Below, piece by piece: positions 19,989 to 28,966 of a stretch of 64,000 bases of DNA (its first letter is position 1; each line of letters begins with the position of its first letter). The translations under genes were made by a program, and so were the position numbers. Source of the stretch: DATARH01 sp035550515 (lineage in GTDB: Bacteria; Pseudomonadota; Alphaproteobacteria; ATCC43930; CGMCC-115725); contig DASZOZ010000027.1 in NCBI GenBank assembly GCA_035550515.1, positions 1 through 64,000 of the forward strand. Direction: 5' to 3'. Below the pieces are notes generated by a model. It was not told the origin of the DNA. It made no database searches and saw only the letters and a list, made by a program, of their open reading frames with translations.

Positions 19989-21152
19989 ATGGCGGTGCCG
20001 ATGGCGCAGACACAGCGGTCGACTTCCGCCGGCAGGCTGGCGGTGGCCTGGTGCACGCTGTTCGTCGTCGGCACCGACCTGTTCGTGATTTCGCCGCTGT
20101 TGCCGCTGATCGCGCGGCAATTCGCGCTGCCGCCCGGCGCGGTCGGGCTCAGCGTTACGGTCTTCGCCGCCACCTACATGGTCGTCGCGCCGCTTTTGGG
20201 GCAGCTTGCCGACCGGCTGGGACGCCGGCCGATGTTGACCGGCTGTCTTGCCGGCTTCGCCGCCGCGAACCTGCTGACGGCCGCCGCGCCGAGCTTTGGC
20301 TGGCTGCTGGCGGCCCGCGCCCTCGCCGGCGCGGCGACCGCCGGCGTATCGCCCTCCGTCTATGCGCTGGTCGGCGAGAGTGCGCCGCCGGCAAGGCGCG
20401 CGACGTGGATGGCGCTGGCCGTCTCGGGGCTGCTGTGCTCCTTGTCGTTCGGCGCGCCGCTCGGCGGGCTGATCGGCGCCTCGTTCGGCTGGGTGACGGT
20501 GTTCGAGCTGCTGGCCGGGCTGAGCCTGGTCCTCGTCCTCGCCAATCGGCGCATCTGGCCCATCGCCGCGACGCCGGCGGCCGCCGCCGGCCCGGCGCAT
20601 TCCGCGCCCGGCAGGCTGGCCTGGCGCCTGCTACCGACCGTGGTGTGGGCGACGGCGCTTTACGGCATGTACACCTATCTCGGCGCGTGGCTTACCCGCC
20701 TCGGTTTCTCGACCGAGGAGATCGCGCGCGTGATCATGTGTTACGGGATCGGCGCGATCGCCGGCACGCTTGGCGGCGGCCGCATCGCCGATCGGATCGG
20801 CGCCAAAACCGCCACCGTGGCGAGCCTGGTTGGCCTGTCCGTGGCCTTCATGCTGCTGCCGCTGACGCTGCGGCCGGGATTGCCGATCGCTGTGGGCTTC
20901 GGCCTCGCCTCGGCGATCGCTCAGGTGTTCTTTCCCGCGCAGCAAGCCGGTCTGGTGGGCGACTTCCCGACGCGCCGCGCAGCCGCGCTCGCCTGGAACA
21001 ACAGCTCGCTGTTCCTCGGCATCACCTTGGGATCGCTGGTCGGCGGGCAGATCGTGACTTACGGCAGCTTCGCGGCCGCCCTCCTCACCTGCGCCGGCAT
21101 CGCCCTCGCCGGCTCGCTGATCACCTGGATGGTCGTCCCGCGCCATCGCTAA
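19989..21152 (+). CDS. MFS transporter, DHA1-type
   Basis: A 387-residue twelve-helix major facilitator of the drug:H+ antiporter-1 pattern. It has motif A GQLADRLGRRP after helix 2, the LAGAATAGVSPSVYALVGE helix 4-5 segment with motif-C-like glycines (GAPLGGLIG), and a repeat of motif A in the second half (GGGRIADRIGAK). It probably exports small molecules across the inner membrane. The start ATG at 19989 gives MAVPMAQTQ; a second Met is four codons later. Single gene, followed by repeat copy 3. Confidence 0.88.
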   Translation: MAVPMAQTQRSTSAGRLAVAWCTLFVVGTDLFVISPLLPLIARQFALPPGAVGLSVTVFAATYMVVAPLLGQLADRLGRRPMLTGCLAGFAAANLLTAAAPSFGWLLAARALAGAATAGVSPSVYALVGESAPPARRATWMALAVSGLLCSLSFGAPLGGLIGASFGWVTVFELLAGLSLVLVLANRRIWPIAATPAAAAGPAHSAPGRLAWRLLPTVVWATALYGMYTYLGAWLTRLGFSTEEIARVIMCYGIGAIAGTLGGGRIADRIGAKTATVASLVGLSVAFMLLPLTLRPGLPIAVGFGLASAIAQVFFPAQQAGLVGDFPTRRAAALAWNNSSLFLGITLGSLVGGQIVTYGSFAAALLTCAGIALAGSLITWMVVPRHR

Positions 21153-21187
21153 ACGACGCCCGTTCAGATCCTGCGCCACCAAGGTAT

Positions 21188-21269
21188 CGTCATGGCCGGG
21201 CTTGACCCGGCTATCCACGCGGAACCGTGCGGGCGTTGATGGATGCCCGGATCAAGTCCGGGCATGACG
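21188..21269. repeat. Inverted GTCATSGCCGGGCTTGACCCGG element, copy 3
   Basis: The left arm (21188-21214) GTCATGGCCGGGCTTGACCCGG and right arm (21241-21269) GCCCGGATCAAGTCCGGGCATGAC are inverted relatives separated by about 26 bp, between the convergent MFS and hmgA ends. Same family as the 2801 element. Confidence 0.75.
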
Positions 21270-21296
21270 ATGAATTTCCCGGTACGCGTCCGAGCA

Positions 21297-22595
21297 CTAG
21301 CCCGGGCGAAACCGGCGTTCGAGACCGGACCAGCACGCATCGTAATCGCGCTGCAGCGCCTCGGTGGTCAGCGCGAACTGGGTCGGGCGGATCGCCAGCC
21401 TTGTCTCGAACATGAAGGCGAGCGTGCCGGCGATTTTCTGCGGCGCCAGGTCGGCGGCGGTGGCGCGTTCGAAGGTGGCGCGATCGGGGCCGTGCGCGGC
21501 GAACGAATTGTGCAGCGACGCTCCGCCCGGCACAAAGCCTTCGGCCTTGGCATCGTAGGTGCCGTGCACCAACCCCATGAATTCGCTCATGATGTTGCGG
21601 TGGAACCAGGGCGGGCGAAAGGTATCTTCCGCCACCATCCAGCGCGGCGGAAAGATCACGAAATCGCAGTTCGCGACGCCCGGCGTGTCGGTCGGCGCGG
21701 TCAGCACCGTAAAGATCGACGGGTCGGGATGGTCGAAGCTCACCGTCCCGAGAGTCATGAAGCGCGCGAGATCGTATTTGTAGGGCGCGTAATTGCCGTG
21801 CCAGGCAACGACGTCGAGCGGCGAATGGTCGAGCTCCGTCGCCCACAGCGCGCCGGCGAATTTGACGATTTTTTCGGTCGGCGCCCGGCGGTCTTCGTAC
21901 CAGGCGGTGGGGCTGAGGAAATCGCGCGGGTTGGCGAGACCGTTCGCGCCGATCGGTCCGAGTTCGGGAAGCGTGAACAACGCGCCGTAATTCTCGCCGA
22001 CATAGCCGCGCGCCGCGCCGTCCGGCAGCTCGACGCGAAACCGCACGCCGCGCGGGATCACCGCGATCTCCCCCGGCGCGGCGTCGAGGCGCCCCAGCTC
22101 GGTGCAGAGCAGCAGCCGCCCCTGCTGCGGAACGATCAGCAACTCGCCGTCGCAGTCGCCGAACACGCGGTCGGTCATCGGTTTTGTCGCGCAATAGAGG
22201 TGGATGGCGATGCCGCTGCGCGTGGCGACATCGCCGTTGCCGCCCATCGTCGCGATGCCGTCGACAAAGTCGGTCGGGGTCGCCGGCAGCGCGAGCGGGT
22301 CCCACCGCAGCCGGTTCGGCGTGGCTTCCGCCTCGGTGAACGGCGCGCTGCGCCACAAGCCGTTGTCGATGCGCCGGAACGGCCGGTGCACCGCCGACGG
22401 CAGGATGCGGTAGAGCCAGGAGCGGCGGTTCGCCTGGCGCGGCGTCGTGAACGAGGTGCCCGACAGCTGCTCCGGATACAGCCCGAAGGCCAGCCGCTGC
22501 GGCGAGTTGCGGCCCTGCGGCAGCGCTCCCGGCACGGCCTCCGTCGCGTGCTCGTTGCCAAAGCCGGAAAGGTAGTCGAGCGGTTTGTCGTCCAT
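21297..22595 (-). CDS. hmgA: Homogentisate 1,2-dioxygenase
   Basis: A 432-residue cupin-type Fe(II) dioxygenase that opens homogentisate to 4-maleylacetoacetate. N-terminal LSGFGNEHATEAVPGALPQGRNSPQ and C-terminal WFHRNIMSEFMGLVHGTYDAKAEGFVPGG are diagnostic; the second includes the iron-ligand Glu and His. Full length. It is the last gene of an hppD-phhA-hmgA run on the minus strand, with a 40-bp gap after phhA. The later steps (maleylacetoacetate isomerase, fumarylacetoacetase) are not in this window. Confidence 0.97.
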   Translation of the reverse strand: MDDKPLDYLSGFGNEHATEAVPGALPQGRNSPQRLAFGLYPEQLSGTSFTTPRQANRRSWLYRILPSAVHRPFRRIDNGLWRSAPFTEAEATPNRLRWDPLALPATPTDFVDGIATMGGNGDVATRSGIAIHLYCATKPMTDRVFGDCDGELLIVPQQGRLLLCTELGRLDAAPGEIAVIPRGVRFRVELPDGAARGYVGENYGALFTLPELGPIGANGLANPRDFLSPTAWYEDRRAPTEKIVKFAGALWATELDHSPLDVVAWHGNYAPYKYDLARFMTLGTVSFDHPDPSIFTVLTAPTDTPGVANCDFVIFPPRWMVAEDTFRPPWFHRNIMSEFMGLVHGTYDAKAEGFVPGGASLHNSFAAHGPDRATFERATAADLAPQKIAGTLAFMFETRLAIRPTQFALTTEALQRDYDACWSGLERRFRPG

Positions 22596-22635
22596 CCCTT
22601 GATGCTCCGCCGCCCTCTGCCGTGATGCCGGAACT

Positions 22636-23526
22636 CTAAGCGCCGTGCCGCTTGCGCGCGTGGTACGCGCCGGTGCCGCGGGTGACGACGGGGTCGTCGG
22701 GCAGCACCTCGCCCGGTTCGAGCTCGGGCTTGGTCCGGGCCTCGCGGTAGAGCGGTGCGAAGTCGATTTCCGCGAGGTGCAGCAGGTCGTCGAGCGTGTC
22801 GAGGACGAAATACGTCTCCTGGAAATCGTCGATGCGATACCGCGTCCGCATGACCCGCGGCAGGGCGAATTTCAGGCGGTTGGGCGACGGGTCTTCAAGC
22901 GCGAAGCGCGTCTCGGCGAAGGACGAAACGATCCCGGCGCCGTAGATGCGCAGCCCCTCGCGCTGTGCGACGAGACCGAACTCGACGGTGAACCAGTAGA
23001 CCCGCGACAACTGGTCGAGAGCCCCCAGCGCCTGCGCCCGCAGGCCGCCCTTGCCGTAAGCCTGCAGGTAATCCGCGAGCACCGGGTGCATCAGCATCGG
23101 CACGTGGCCGAACACATCGTGGAAGACGTCGGGCTCCTCGATGTAGTCGAGCTGGTCGGGACGGCGGATGAATTGCCCGGCCGGGAAACGGCGATTGGCG
23201 AGATGCGCGAAAAACACCTCCGGCGGGACGAGACCGGGCACCGCGACGACCTGCCAGCCGGTGCGCCGCATCAGGATGTCGCTGAGCCGCCGGAAATCGG
23301 GGATCGCGTCGGCGTCGATCGACAGGGCGCGCAGGCCGGCCAAATACTCGTCGCAGGCGCGCGCCGGCAACAGCGTCGCCTGGCGCTCGTAGAGCGTGCG
23401 CCACACCGTGTGCTCGGCCGGCGTATAGCCTTCCCAATCCTGGTCGATGGTCCAGTCCGGGCGATGCGGCGGCGCCGCGTCGCCTGCCAGCAAGCCATGT
23501 TTTGTCGGGGTCCCGTCGGGCATCAT
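22636..23526 (-). CDS. phhA: Phenylalanine 4-hydroxylase (monomeric bacterial type)
   Basis: A 296-residue pterin-dependent Fe(II) hydroxylase that makes tyrosine from phenylalanine. The iron site is clear: EPDVFHDVFGHVPML provides the two His, and YWFTVEFGLV the Glu. DQDWEGYTPAEHTVWRTLYERQ and RRFPAGQFIRRPDQLDYIEEPD are family signatures. There is no N-terminal ACT regulatory domain. Start: ATG ATG at 23526/23523 behind GAGG. It starts 4 bp after the hppD stop and is clearly co-transcribed, feeding tyrosine into the homogentisate route. Confidence 0.97.
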   Translation of the reverse strand: MMPDGTPTKHGLLAGDAAPPHRPDWTIDQDWEGYTPAEHTVWRTLYERQATLLPARACDEYLAGLRALSIDADAIPDFRRLSDILMRRTGWQVVAVPGLVPPEVFFAHLANRRFPAGQFIRRPDQLDYIEEPDVFHDVFGHVPMLMHPVLADYLQAYGKGGLRAQALGALDQLSRVYWFTVEFGLVAQREGLRIYGAGIVSSFAETRFALEDPSPNRLKFALPRVMRTRYRIDDFQETYFVLDTLDDLLHLAEIDFAPLYREARTKPELEPGEVLPDDPVVTRGTGAYHARKRHGA

Positions 23527-23530
23527 CGCC

Positions 23531-24619
23531 TCACGCGCGCAGCACGCCGCGTTGTATCTGGTCCAGCTCGATCGATTCGAACAGCGCCTTGAAGTTGCCC
23601 TCGCCAAAGCCTTGGTCGCCCTTGCGCTCGATGATCTCGTAAAACACCGGGCCGATCACGGTTTCGGTGAAGATCTGCAGCAGGAGCCCTTCCTCGCCGC
23701 CATCGATGAGGATCTTGTCGCGGTGCAGCCGCGCCACATCCTCGCCGTGGCCCGGCAATCGCTTGTCGACCAGCCGGTAATAGGTGTCGGGCGTATCGAG
23801 AAACGCCACCCCACGGCCGCGCAGCGCTTCGACCGTCGCGTAGATATCGCGGGTCGCCAACGCGATGTGCTGGATGCCCTCGCCGTGATAGGCGTGGAGA
23901 TATTCCTCGATCTGGTCGACGCGCCCCGGATGCCCGCCCGACTCGTTGATCGGGATGCGGATCCGCCCGTCCGGGCTGGTCATCGCCCGGCTCTTGATGC
24001 CGGTCAGCTTGCCTTCGATGTCGAAATAGCGGATTTGCCGGAAGTTGAAGAGCCGCTCGTAGAACCCGGCCCAGACATCCATGCGGCCCTGATGCACGTT
24101 ATGCGTCAGATGGTCGATCGCGGTGAGACCGACGCCCTTCGGGTTCTGGTCGGCGCCGGGCAGCGGCACGAAATCGACATCATAGATCGTGCCGCGCGCG
24201 CCGTAGCGGTCGACAAGGTAGATCAGGCTGCCGCCGATCCCCTCGATCGCGGGGATATTGAGCTCCATCGGCCCGATCTTGCCCTCGACCGGCTTTGCGC
24301 CGAGCTCGATCGCGCGGCGATAGGCACCCGCGGCGTCGGCGACGCGGAACGCGATGGCGCAGATGCTCGGACCGTGCAGGCGCGCAAAACTCTGCGCAAA
24401 GCTTTCCGGCTCGGCGTTGACGATAAAATTCACATCGCCTTGCCGGTAGAGCGTGACCCGCTTCGAGCGGTGCCGGGCGACGGCGGTAAACCCCATGCGC
24501 TCGAACACCGCGGCCAGCGCGACCGGGTCGGGCGCGGTGTACTCGACGAATTCAAACCCGTCGGTGCCCATCGGGTTGGGCCATTGTGAGTTATCCCGCA
24601 GGCCGCGATCTTCCGCCAT
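23531..24619 (-). CDS. hppD: 4-hydroxyphenylpyruvate dioxygenase
   Basis: A 362-residue two-domain VOC-fold dioxygenase that converts 4-hydroxyphenylpyruvate to homogentisate. Iron ligands are visible: His in LTAIDHLTHNV, His in EGIQHIALAT, and Glu in LLLQIFTETVIGP. GDQGFGEGNFKALFESIE near the end is characteristic. Start: ATG at 24619 with GGGAGG 6 nt upstream. It leads the operon hppD-phhA-hmgA. The divergent gene at 24853 begins an ABC importer, so 24620-24852 holds both promoters. Confidence 0.97.
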   Translation of the reverse strand: MAEDRGLRDNSQWPNPMGTDGFEFVEYTAPDPVALAAVFERMGFTAVARHRSKRVTLYRQGDVNFIVNAEPESFAQSFARLHGPSICAIAFRVADAAGAYRRAIELGAKPVEGKIGPMELNIPAIEGIGGSLIYLVDRYGARGTIYDVDFVPLPGADQNPKGVGLTAIDHLTHNVHQGRMDVWAGFYERLFNFRQIRYFDIEGKLTGIKSRAMTSPDGRIRIPINESGGHPGRVDQIEEYLHAYHGEGIQHIALATRDIYATVEALRGRGVAFLDTPDTYYRLVDKRLPGHGEDVARLHRDKILIDGGEEGLLLQIFTETVIGPVFYEIIERKGDQGFGEGNFKALFESIELDQIQRGVLRA

Positions 24620-24852
24620 GCGCCGCCTCCCGGCCGCAAACGCTCCGACACAGAAGATAGTGCGCCGCGGCGCGATTTCCGCCCCCACCGCAACGCCCTT
24701 CGATAAAGCGGCTGCCGTGAAGGCCGCCGGTCCGGTCCGGCGAGGCCGCCTTGCGGCCGGCGAAAGGCGGCCATGCCATGCTTGAACCACGCATCGATCC
24801 GTGCTCCCGTGAGCCGCGCCGGCCAGGCTGTCATGCCGGCGGGGGAGCGAAT

Positions 24853-26580
24853 GTGACGAGCATTGCCCGCGACCGGCCGTTGCCGGGCGCGTCCAAACCG
24901 GCAATCCGGCTGCCGTCGAGCCAGACCGTGGTGAGCCTGGCAACGCTGCTCTTTTGCGGCACGCTGGTGCTGTATCCGCTGGTCTATCTGGTGGCGGAAT
25001 CGCTGAACACGAGCGGCGAGGACAGCTTCCCACCGGCCGAGATCGGGCTCGCCAATTACAGTGACCTGATCGACGATTGGCATATCCTCGCCAACACGGC
25101 CTTTGTCGCCTGCCTGGCGACGGTGACGGCGATCGCCATCGGCTTTCTCGCCGCCTGGGCGCTGACCCGCACCAAGCTGCCCGGCCGCGCCGCGCTCGAG
25201 CGGCTGATGGAGCTGCCGTATTACATGACCCCGCTGGTCGGCGCGCTGGCCTGGTCGGTCCTGGCCGCGCCGCATACCGGCTTTATCAATCAGGTATGGC
25301 ACGGGGTCGGCGGCGGCGGCGATCTGGTCGACATCTATTCGCCGTTCGGCATTGCCTGGGTGATGGCGCTGTTCGAGGGCACGGTCGCCTTTGTCATGAT
25401 CTCGGCGGCGATGAAGTCGATGGACCCGGCGCTCGAGGAAAGCGCGCGGGTGCTCGGCTCGGGCAAGTGGCGGGTGATGCTGACCGTGACGCTGCCCTTG
25501 GTGATGCCCGGCGTGCTGGGCGCGGCGGTGTTCGTGTTCGCCGAGATGCTGGGGTCGTTCGCCGCCGCCTTCGTGCTCGGGCTGCCGGCGCGCTATGTCG
25601 TGATCACCACCGCGATCTGGCAGGCGGTGCAGTCCTTCCCGCCCGACTATCCACGCGCCTGCGCCTTGGGCTTGGCGCTGTTCGCGGTCATGTTCGCGAC
25701 ATTGAGCCTCTATCGGCTTCTCGTCCGCCGCGGCAATTTCGCGACGATCACCGGCAAGGCGTTCCGGCCGCGCACCATGGCGATGGGCCGGCTGGCCTGG
25801 CTGCTCTTTGCGCTTTGCCTGGCCTATGTGGTGGTCGCCGTCGCCTTGCCGCTGGCGACGCTGACCCTGACCTCGTTCCAGCGCTTCGCGACGGTGATCC
25901 TGTCGCAGAGCCAGTTCACCGTCGCCAATTATCAGGCCGCGTTCGGTTTTGGGGCGGTGCGCTCGGCGCTGACCAACAGCCTGATCCTCGGCGTCGGCGT
26001 CGCCACCGTCGGCGTGCTGGTGATGATCGTGCTGGTCTGGATCATCTACCGTTCCAAGGCGCCCGGCGCCGGTCTCATCGAATACGTGGCGATGTTCCCG
26101 CAGGCGGTGCCGCGCATGGTCTTCGGCGTGGCGCTGCTGTGGGCTTGGCTCAATATCCCGGTGCCGATCTACGGCACGCTGTGGCTGCTGGCGCTGGCGT
26201 ATTTCACGGTGCTGATGCCGCTCGGCGTGCGCACCCTCGCCGGCGTGGTGCTGCAGATCGACAAGAGCCTGGAGGAATGTGCGCGGGTCTGCGGCGCCTC
26301 CTGGAGCTATCAGCTGCGCACCGTGACGATCCCGCTGCTGCGGCCGGGGATCTTCGCGGCCTGGCTGCTGGTCTTTATCGCCAGCGTGCGCGAGCTGGGC
26401 GTGTCGCTGTTCCTGGTCGGCCCCAAGGCCAAGGTCATCGGGCCGTCGATCGTCAGCTCCTGGCTGTCGTCGTCGAGCGAGCTTTCGGCGGCGCTGGCGA
26501 TCATTCAGAGCGTCGCCGTGTTCGTCGCGGTCATCGTGCTGTTTCGCGCCAGCCGCCGCTTTGCGGGAGGGCAGTTGTGA
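24853..26580 (+). CDS. ABC transporter permease, fused two-domain (FbpB/AfuB-like)
   Basis: A 575-residue protein with about twelve transmembrane segments and two BPD-transp-1 domains. Each half has the EAA-type coupling loop (EESARVLGSGKWRVMLTVTLPLVMPG and EECARVCGASWSYQLRTVTIPLLRPG). The duplicated single-chain layout is typical of Fe3+ (FbpB/SfuB) importers and of some thiamine or phosphonate importers. Start: GTG at 24853 after a GGGAG site; an ATG at 24778 would add 25 residues with no helix. Its stop overlaps the ATPase start (GTGA). Confidence 0.9.
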   Translation: MTSIARDRPLPGASKPAIRLPSSQTVVSLATLLFCGTLVLYPLVYLVAESLNTSGEDSFPPAEIGLANYSDLIDDWHILANTAFVACLATVTAIAIGFLAAWALTRTKLPGRAALERLMELPYYMTPLVGALAWSVLAAPHTGFINQVWHGVGGGGDLVDIYSPFGIAWVMALFEGTVAFVMISAAMKSMDPALEESARVLGSGKWRVMLTVTLPLVMPGVLGAAVFVFAEMLGSFAAAFVLGLPARYVVITTAIWQAVQSFPPDYPRACALGLALFAVMFATLSLYRLLVRRGNFATITGKAFRPRTMAMGRLAWLLFALCLAYVVVAVALPLATLTLTSFQRFATVILSQSQFTVANYQAAFGFGAVRSALTNSLILGVGVATVGVLVMIVLVWIIYRSKAPGAGLIEYVAMFPQAVPRMVFGVALLWAWLNIPVPIYGTLWLLALAYFTVLMPLGVRTLAGVVLQIDKSLEECARVCGASWSYQLRTVTIPLLRPGIFAAWLLVFIASVRELGVSLFLVGPKAKVIGPSIVSSWLSSSSELSAALAIIQSVAVFVAVIVLFRASRRFAGGQL

Positions 26581-27668
26581 GCGAGGCCTGCATCGAGATC
26601 GCGGACCTCGTCGTCCGCTACGGCGACGTGGTTGCAGTCGGCGGCGTCAGCCTGACCGTCGCGCAAGGCGAGCACGTGACGCTGCTGGGCCCCTCGGGAT
26701 GCGGCAAGACGACGACGCTGCGCGCCATCGCCGGGCTGGAGGAGCCCTCCGGCGGCACGATCCGCATCGACGGGACGGCGGTCTATTCCGCCGCCGAGCG
26801 CCGCAACGTGCCGGCCGAGAAGCGCGGCGTGTCGATGGTGTTCCAGTCCTATGCGGTATGGCCGCATATGAGCGTGTTCGACAACGTCGCCTACGGGCTG
26901 CGCGTGCGCAAGCTGCCGCGCCCGGAGATCGCGCGCGCCGTCGAACGCGCGCTCGACCTGGTGCAGATGCGCAACTTCGCCGACCGTTCGGCGGCCTTGC
27001 TGTCCGGCGGACAGCAGCAGCGGGTGGCGCTGGCGCGGGCCATCGCGTTCTCGCCCAACGTGCTGCTGTTCGACGAGCCGCTGTCCAATCTCGACGCCAA
27101 ACTGCGCGCCGAGATGCGCGTCGAGCTGCGCGAGTTGCAGCGCCGGCTGGGCGTGACGTCGGTCTACGTGACGCACGACCAGGAGGAGGCGCTGGCGATC
27201 TCGGACCGGGTCGTCGTGATGAATGTCGGCGGGATCGAGCAGATCGGCAGCCCGGAGGATATCTACAACCGGCCGCGCACGCGGTTTGTCGCCGATTTCG
27301 TCGGCTCGGCGAACCTGATCGCCGGACGGGTGGCGGAGGGCGCCGCTGCGCCGGGCCCGGTCGGGTTCAGAGCCGTGGGCGGTGTCGAGCTGCGCGCCTG
27401 GGCGGCGCGGCCGCCGAGCGCCGGGGACGGCTGTGTTGCGATCCGCACCGCCTATATCGACCTGCCGCGCGGCGCGCCGAACGGCGACGCCAACACCGCA
27501 GCCGGGACGATCCGCCAGCGGTTGTTCCACGGCGACTACATCCAGTACATCGTCGACTGGCCGGCCGGACAGCTCACCGTGCGCCGTCCGCCGACCGAAG
27601 TCTTCGATGAAGGAGCGGACGTGACGCTGTCCTTTGCCGTGGAGCACTGCGTGCTGCTCGAGCAATAG
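26577..27668 (+). CDS. ABC transporter ATP-binding protein (FbpC-like)
   Basis: A 363-residue importer ATPase. Walker A GPSGCGKTTT (about 39-48), Q-loop MVFQSYAVWPHMSV, signature LLSGGQQQRVALARA, Walker B VLLFDEPLSNLDAKLR, D-loop, and H-loop THDQEEALAISD are all intact. The C-terminal about 110 residues form a TOBE-type regulatory domain (LFHGDYIQYIVDWPAGQLTVRRP). The start is a GTG overlapping the permease stop, with GGGAGG 6 nt upstream. It energises uptake with the permease and binding protein that flank it. Confidence 0.95.
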   Translation: MSEACIEIADLVVRYGDVVAVGGVSLTVAQGEHVTLLGPSGCGKTTTLRAIAGLEEPSGGTIRIDGTAVYSAAERRNVPAEKRGVSMVFQSYAVWPHMSVFDNVAYGLRVRKLPRPEIARAVERALDLVQMRNFADRSAALLSGGQQQRVALARAIAFSPNVLLFDEPLSNLDAKLRAEMRVELRELQRRLGVTSVYVTHDQEEALAISDRVVVMNVGGIEQIGSPEDIYNRPRTRFVADFVGSANLIAGRVAEGAAAPGPVGFRAVGGVELRAWAARPPSAGDGCVAIRTAYIDLPRGAPNGDANTAAGTIRQRLFHGDYIQYIVDWPAGQLTVRRPPTEVFDEGADVTLSFAVEHCVLLEQ

Positions 27669-27694
27669 GGCGAATATCGGTAGGGGGAGGAACC

Positions 27695-28756
27695 ATGAAG
27701 ACATTGCTGCCGGCGATCGTACTGATGCTCGCGGCCGGCCCGGCGCTGGCGGACACCGCGCCGGCTTGCGCGCAGCCGCAGGAGGTGCAGGGCTTCAAGA
27801 CCTGCGCCGACGTCGCCAAGGCCGAGGCGGAAGGCGAGCTCGTCGTCTACGCCACCAACCCGGAAGCCGCCGAGCTGCGCGTCCTCGCCGCGTTCAACAA
27901 GCTCTTCCCCAAGATCAAGACCAATTACACGCGGCTGCAGGCCGGCGCGCTCTACGCCAAGGTCAGCGCCGAGCGCCAGGCGAAGACCTATACGGTCGAT
28001 GTGATGCAGATCTCCGATATGGGGATGATCCTCGATTTCCAGAAAAAGCACGGCTACGTCCAGTACGTATCGCCGCAACTGTCAGCCTATAAGCCGGAAT
28101 ACAAGAGCCAGCCGGAAGGGTTCTGGACCTGGGGCGCGATCGGCCCCGCCGGCCTCGCCTACAACACCACCACCGTGCCGCCCGACCAGGCGCCGAAGAC
28201 CTGGCAGGAGGCGATCGACCCGAAATGGACCGACGGGATCACCGTCAAGCTGTCGACCTCAGGGCTGCAGCATGTCGCCTGGTTCGAGCTGCGGCGGCTC
28301 TACGGACCCGAATACTGGAAGAAATTCGGCGAGCTGAAGCCCAAGGGCTTCGATTCCTACGTCCAGCAATTCGACCGCCTGGTCAACCAGCAGGACAAGC
28401 TGATCCACACCGCACAGTACTCGGGCTATCTCGAATGGAAGGCCAAGGGCGCGCCGATCGGCTTTGTCGCGCCGGCGGACGGGCTGCCGGCGACGCCGGA
28501 ATCCTGGGGCCTCCCGACCGACGGCCCGCACCCTAACGCCGCGCGGCTGTATATGGACTGGTTCCTCTCCGATCTCGGCCAGGCGGCCATGGCCAAGAAC
28601 CTCTATCTGCATTCGGCCCGCACCGGCGCCGCCGCCCCTCCCGGCGGCGAGCCGCTCGAAAAGCTCAAGCTGCTCATGCCGACCGATTGGGAAACCTTTC
28701 TCAAGAGCCGCGCCGAATTCGCCCGCGAGTGGGACAAATACACCGGCCTGCGCTGA
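27695..28756 (+). CDS. Periplasmic substrate-binding protein of the ABC importer (iron-type family)
   Basis: A 353-residue binding protein with a signal peptide (MKTLLPAIVLMLAAGPALA-D). After it, GELVVYATNPEAAELRVLAAFNKLFPKIKTNY matches the Fe3+/thiamine/aminoethylphosphonate solute-binding family. Two domains are evident, with PADGLPATPESWGL and a C-terminal helix NAARLYMDWFLSDLGQAAMAKNLYLHSAR. It starts 26 bp after the ATPase, completing a permease-ATPase-binding protein operon. Iron is plausible next to iron-dependent dioxygenases, but the usual adjacent Tyr-Tyr iron ligands are not obvious, so the ligand is uncertain. Confidence 0.85.
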   Translation: MKTLLPAIVLMLAAGPALADTAPACAQPQEVQGFKTCADVAKAEAEGELVVYATNPEAAELRVLAAFNKLFPKIKTNYTRLQAGALYAKVSAERQAKTYTVDVMQISDMGMILDFQKKHGYVQYVSPQLSAYKPEYKSQPEGFWTWGAIGPAGLAYNTTTVPPDQAPKTWQEAIDPKWTDGITVKLSTSGLQHVAWFELRRLYGPEYWKKFGELKPKGFDSYVQQFDRLVNQQDKLIHTAQYSGYLEWKAKGAPIGFVAPADGLPATPESWGLPTDGPHPNAARLYMDWFLSDLGQAAMAKNLYLHSARTGAAAPPGGEPLEKLKLLMPTDWETFLKSRAEFAREWDKYTGLR

Positions 28757-28966
28757 GGCCGTCGTCCGGTCGTTCCGGGTGGCTTTGCGCAAAAATCGCA
28801 AGTCGTCCGGGCCTGCTCCCGCCAGCGCTGAGGCTTTGGCGATGCGCCGGGGCATGGTTCAAAAGAAATACCGGCTATATACCTTCAACATGGCAGCCAT
28901 CCCTTGCCCAGGATGGCGTCGCGCGCCGCATCCGCCCATGTTGCCGCCGCGGCGACGGAGTCCTCG

